64,000 nt of DNA from Funneliformis mosseae. Lineage: Eukaryota > Glomeromycota > Glomeromycetes > Glomerales > Glomeraceae. A program made the translations under genes and the position numbers. Below, in pieces: positions 59,805 to 64,000 of the stretch (the stretch's first letter is position 1; every line of letters starts with the position of its first letter). A model generated the notes under the pieces. It worked only from the letters and a program-made list of their open reading frames with translations, ran no database searches and had not been told where the DNA came from. The DNA lies in contig CAJVPP010000001.1 of NCBI GenBank assembly GCA_910592005.1, forward strand, positions 1 through 64,000. The letters run 5' to 3'.

Positions 59805-60298
59805 ACGTATGAAGTTTCGAAGATTTACATTAAATTAATCCAACAGGACACATGATACTTAATTTCCCCATCTCAAAAAAAAAAAAAAAAAAAAAAAAAA
59901 GAAAAAGATAAAAAAAAAATTCATGAACACATGATCTCATTACAATCTCAAAAAAAGATTTGTTTTTGCGCCAAAACCAAAAAACATCGCATGTTTGTGC
60001 TGCGCCACATCCTTCCATAAGATTCCATATTGGTAATTTAGATAATTTATAATAACCAGATTTTCTAAATTCGTCGATCAGGTGATCTGTAATTAATTTT
60101 CATCATCAAAAAGAGACATTTTGTCAATAAACGTAAAACTGATTGATAAGGCGCCTTTTAATCAAGGTCACGTTACGGATCGTATGATTTACTAACTTTA
60201 CTAACCTCATGATCTGAATTCTTTTTTTAAAAGAGCTACCGAAGATTACTGCGCCAAATTCGTGTGATGAATAATAAATATATTTGTTTTTAGTAAGC

Positions 60299-60335
<37 letters not shown>

Positions 60336-63300
60336 TAAATAAACGTAAAACAAGGGAATATTATGGTATAAATAAATAAACCGATTTTAACAATTTAAAG
60401 GTTGTCCTGAGTGATGATAACGGGAATTTGAATAAAATGGGAATTTGGTAATGTGGCTTTTTTGGCGCCATGGGGTTTTTCATAATCCAAAAAAAAGGCG
60501 GGTAAAATAAAACCAAAAACGAACGGATGTGCGAAGATAACATATTGTTCTTAACCGGTAATGCTTACTCCGATGTAATAAGTCTGTCAGAGAAGTGGGT
60601 AAAATATATCATTTGAAATTTTGAAGAACAATGTGAGGATATTATATTATGTTAACGATTATTAAAATTTATGGTTGGTTATGTCATATTGGTAAATGAC
60701 TCTTACATACATCCCAATAGCTTCTCGGTAGATTAATCCTTTAAAAGGATATCAATTAATAAAGTTATTTTTTATACATGTGCTTCTTTTGCCACGCGAG
60801 GCCTTTATTTATTTACTCCGTTCCATTTTAAGTTTAGCCTCAAATCTGGAAACAAAGAAAAAAAGACATAATTTAAAGATAGAAGAGAATTAAAGAACAG
60901 CAGATAATGTACCTAATAATAATGATTACACATTCGGGATGTCCGTGTCCGTGGACGGTATGACATGTGTAACCAAGATAAAATTCAAACTTTATAAGAA
61001 AATTATTTTCCTTAATGAAAACCAAATAGGCAAGGTGCAGAAGAATTAAAAATATAAGAATTCCACGTTTTTCATTGAAAGGTAATAGAAAAAAAATTTT
61101 TTATTTATTCAAGTTCGTACAATATAAATTTTCTTTGTCTCAAATTATTTATTATTTATTTATTTATTTATTTACTTTTTATTTGATTCATCACTCGTTT
61201 TCAAATAAACAAAAAATCATACATTCCCATTTGGGAAACTTGCTTAATATAACTCAATGGATTAATCCAATCATTGAACTTATTATCGAATGATATCATT
61301 GGACAAAAATTATGCATTGCATGAAATGGGTTATCAAATTTCCAAAACGCATTACAAATCTCAAACCTTTTTATCTAAAACCATTTGAAATGATGCAGAT
61401 ATATCCGCAGCAATGAAAATATTTGGAAAAAATGAATAATTTTATGATATGATGGTTTTTTTTTTTTTTTTACATTGATAACGATAACGATTCATCAACC
61501 AAATAATCAATGCGGGGGTATATTAACTTCAATCATGAATGTGTGAGAATTGATGGTTTTTATCTTATCTTTTGTGCAACTGATTCAATTACATATCTTG
61601 ATTGGTCATTCACTCATTGGGGAAGGTCGCACTACGGAAATTATAGGATAAAACAAAAAAATTACGTACCTATCTAATTTCTGATTCAATCTCCGTAATA
61701 TGAAGTCTCATCAAAAAAAAAAAAACGTATCTCTGGGAAACCTCCGAGTCAAAATTAGATGAGTTCTGTTTAGGTGGTGATTGTCTTATTGCATAAAATT
61801 AGCTAGATGAATTTTTGCTAAATATTTTGTTTTCGATTAAAAAATTACAATGAAATTACACACTCCATCATATCACATTATTTTTTTTTTGAATGCTTTT
61901 GGGCAATTATAATGAAAATCGATGCATTAAATCCTAGGAAGCATTGAGAAAGAATTCTATCAGGAATCCTTGTTATCTTATCGCTTCCATTTATCTTAGA
62001 TTATCGAAATGCGTGCTATTCAAAAGATTATATTAACGTCCGTGCTTTTGATTTATCCGAATGTCATAAAAAAATTTTTCTTTGTTCAAATGTTTGTTTT
62101 GATGTATTGGCCCATCATGCGCATCAGGTAATAGATAGTGTTCCTTTCATTCATTCGAGACATGAACACATTCCAATTCATAAGTTTTTCTTTGGCAGTT
62201 CATACAATGTATTGAATGACCAATGGAATCTGCCAAAAGAAAATAAAAAAAAAATTTCAAAAAAAAAAATATGGTAGATCTTTTCACTCGCATATCAAAA
62301 CACATCAAATCGGTTCGTCCTAAACGTTTGTATCGTCAATTGATAGGCGGCTTCATTAAAAATTTCCACATTGCTATTTTTTTTTTAATAAAAATTCTTT
62401 GTCGCACATTTTTAATTAATTTTAAATTTTAATGACATTTTTAATTTGTTGGCGTATCTTCGGAAAATCTGTTGCGAGTTACAGTTTTTTTTTTTTGGTC
62501 CTGGATTTTTTATGTTGGGAAAGGTATTTACCTATTCTGATTCGTTACCATTTAATTGTTATTAATTTCCTTTTTGTCAAATCGGCTTACGATAATAACA
62601 TTAATAATTCAGCTTAAAAATTTCCTTATTAGATAGAGGTCTACCAAATATTTCAACCGGCTCAACAATTTTACCTACGGTAATATTTTCCCGATGCAAA
62701 ATTATGATTTAAGTTTTGTTCTTTTGGCAAGAGGTGATACCATAATGGCAAAAAAATTTCTTTTTTGATGAGGATAAAAAGAGGAACTAACAGCTTTAAT
62801 GCCGCATAAAAAAAAAAAAAAAAAATAATAATATGTTCAACATGACATGAGAACAAAGAAAAAAAAAGGGGGGGTTGATGAAGAAAATAATATTTACGGT
62901 TTTGGATTCTTTTTGAAACAACAAACCCAAAACCCATATTTGTCAATTTTTTCTCTGGCAGTGTACCTGGTGAAACTTTTCTTTTTGTAATTCGTTCAGA
63001 GAAAAATTCCAGGAAAAAAAAAAAAATTAGCCTTTTGAGATTATCATTATCACGACATTTTTTGAATTTATTATTTTTTTTTTTTTTTTGTTTTTGACAG
63101 ATAAACATGTTAATATTATCCTGGGAAGAACAAAGAAAATAGAAAGAAAAAAAAAAAAAAAAAAAAAATTCCTGTTTTTCATTCATTCTAATGTCATTTT
63201 TTTTTTAAAAAAACAATTTTAATGTATGACAGATGCTTTAAAAATAATTTGTCATAATTTTCTTTTAAAAAAAATCTCGTTTAATTTCAGGTTTTTTTTT

Positions 63301-64000
63301 TTTTTTTTTTTTAAAAAAAACTTTTTTTAAAATTTATTACCAAGAAAGGAAGGTATGGTATCATGAGGCTTGACAATGCTTTGAAATTATTGGACAATAC
63401 ATTTAAATAAATCTCTTTATTTCCATGACACAAAAAAAAAATTTTACAACCAAAAAATCGGGTTTGAAATCAAGAAAGTTCTGAAAGGTTCTTCATACTT
63501 TATATGGAATTTAGGCGGAAACATATTATAATTTCTGTACTATGTGACCGGTTTATCAGATAAGATAATAAATTGATTTCACATTTACCAAATATATAAT
63601 TGTCTGACTCGGTTAAATATTAAACCTAGCCCTTCCTTCGGTGCACTAAAACACTTATTATTAGACAAGAGTCCCTAGGCCCATTTATCTGAAACGCCGT
63701 GATTTTGCAAACAATTCTTTTAAAACAATCAAAAGCATATTCCTTTCAAAAACATATAATCAAGGAAATGAAAATTACTCTTTTTCAATTAGGAAAGAAC
63801 CATTTAAATAAAACAAGTTAAAGATACCAAATTGGGAAATTCTTGAAAAAAATAACTGTTTCAAAGTTGGATAAACAGCATCGACAAATTTGGTAAATTA
63901 TGAGGCAGTGTACCAAGTAAATGTCCAAACAAATTGATTTTCGCCAAATAGAGCCTAGCGTCAACATGGGAACATTGCAGAAGATCAAAGGAAGAGGCTT

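Larger units (their letters stand above)
55949..64000. other. Gene-free 8-kb region of ordinary composition
   Basis: I find no supportable gene. Composition is like that around the genes (CG dinucleotides present, many homopolymers: T21 near 57,631, G15 at 59,790-59,804, A22 near 59,878, T30 near 60,305, T20A8 at 63,293-63,320). Open frames such as 57,392-57,655, 59,830-60,018 and 62,671-63,186 depend on homopolymers. Two exon-like stretches near 60,820-61,090 and 61,950-62,140 were weighed and not accepted. The SLD5 promoter lies at its left end. A long regulatory region or unseen RNA genes are possible. Confidence 0.5.

Noticed and set aside
60820..61090. Minus-strand exon-like frame reading YLGYTCHTVHGHGHPECV with a possible 3' exon FEAKLKMERSK
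   Set aside because: It is open for about 70 codons and has a plausible GT-AG join, but there is no in-frame ATG, no recognised family and similar open frames are common by chance in this region.
61950..62140. Plus-strand frame with NACYSKDYINVRAFDLSECH ending at a possible donor after AHHAHQ
   Set aside because: No start codon, no partner exon found and no family. Kept only as a lead.
62671..63186. Minus-strand open frame of 171 codons
   Set aside because: It is rich in Phe and Lys runs from homopolymers and has no domain or exon partner.
1..64000. tRNA and rRNA genes
   Set aside because: No cloverleaf with intact A and B boxes and no rRNA-like GC-rich stretch was seen on either strand; a covariance-model search was not possible.

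Overview
The window is nuclear DNA of a fungus, most likely an arbuscular mycorrhizal fungus of the Rhizophagus type (Glomeromycotina). This is an inference from several signs: very high A+T, short GT-AG introns of about 60-110 nt, abundant long A/T homopolymers, two linked HMG-box genes of the MATA_HMG type that is greatly expanded in Rhizophagus, fungal-type orthologues (SYT1-like ArfGEF, Cdc15/Imp2/Hof1-like F-BAR protein), and decayed transposases of families I associate with that genus. No database search was possible.

Layout. 1-11,440 is an A+T-rich, CpG-poor block of decayed DNA transposons and MITEs. 11,441-29,300 is gene-bearing: a serine beta-lactamase-like membrane protein (minus), an eight-exon Sec7-PH ArfGEF (plus), two small intronless MATA_HMG-like genes (minus), and an FAD-dependent monooxygenase (minus) with a broken, head-to-head paralogue (plus). 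29,301-47,330 is a second A+T-rich, CpG-poor block with a complete-length but dead Tc1-type element, a complete-length but dead pogo/CENP-B-type element, several MITEs and two kinds of arrays built from short repeated words. 47,331-55,950 is a compact housekeeping block: F-BAR/SH3 protein (plus), mitochondrial ribosomal protein uL11m (minus), TIM9 (plus), a small heat-shock protein (plus) and GINS subunit SLD5 (minus). 55,951-64,000 has no gene I can support, although its composition resembles the gene-bearing parts.

The compact block groups replication (SLD5), cytokinesis or membrane curvature (F-BAR/SH3), mitochondrial biogenesis (uL11m and TIM9 share a 325-bp divergent promoter with a CCAAT box) and protein folding (Hsp20). 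Exon structures were worked out by hand by joining frames across GT-AG introns; all reconstructed genes close in frame.

Points that stand out: (i) the transposase relics of three element families are broken largely at tryptophan codons by G:C to A:T changes, which resembles RIP or methyl-cytosine decay; (ii) introns and gene borders repeatedly carry T(n)A(n) homopolymer palindromes; (iii) the repeat blocks contain arrays made of one short word, with a different word in each element; (iv) the MATA_HMG pair and the FAD gene/pseudogene pair are local duplications.
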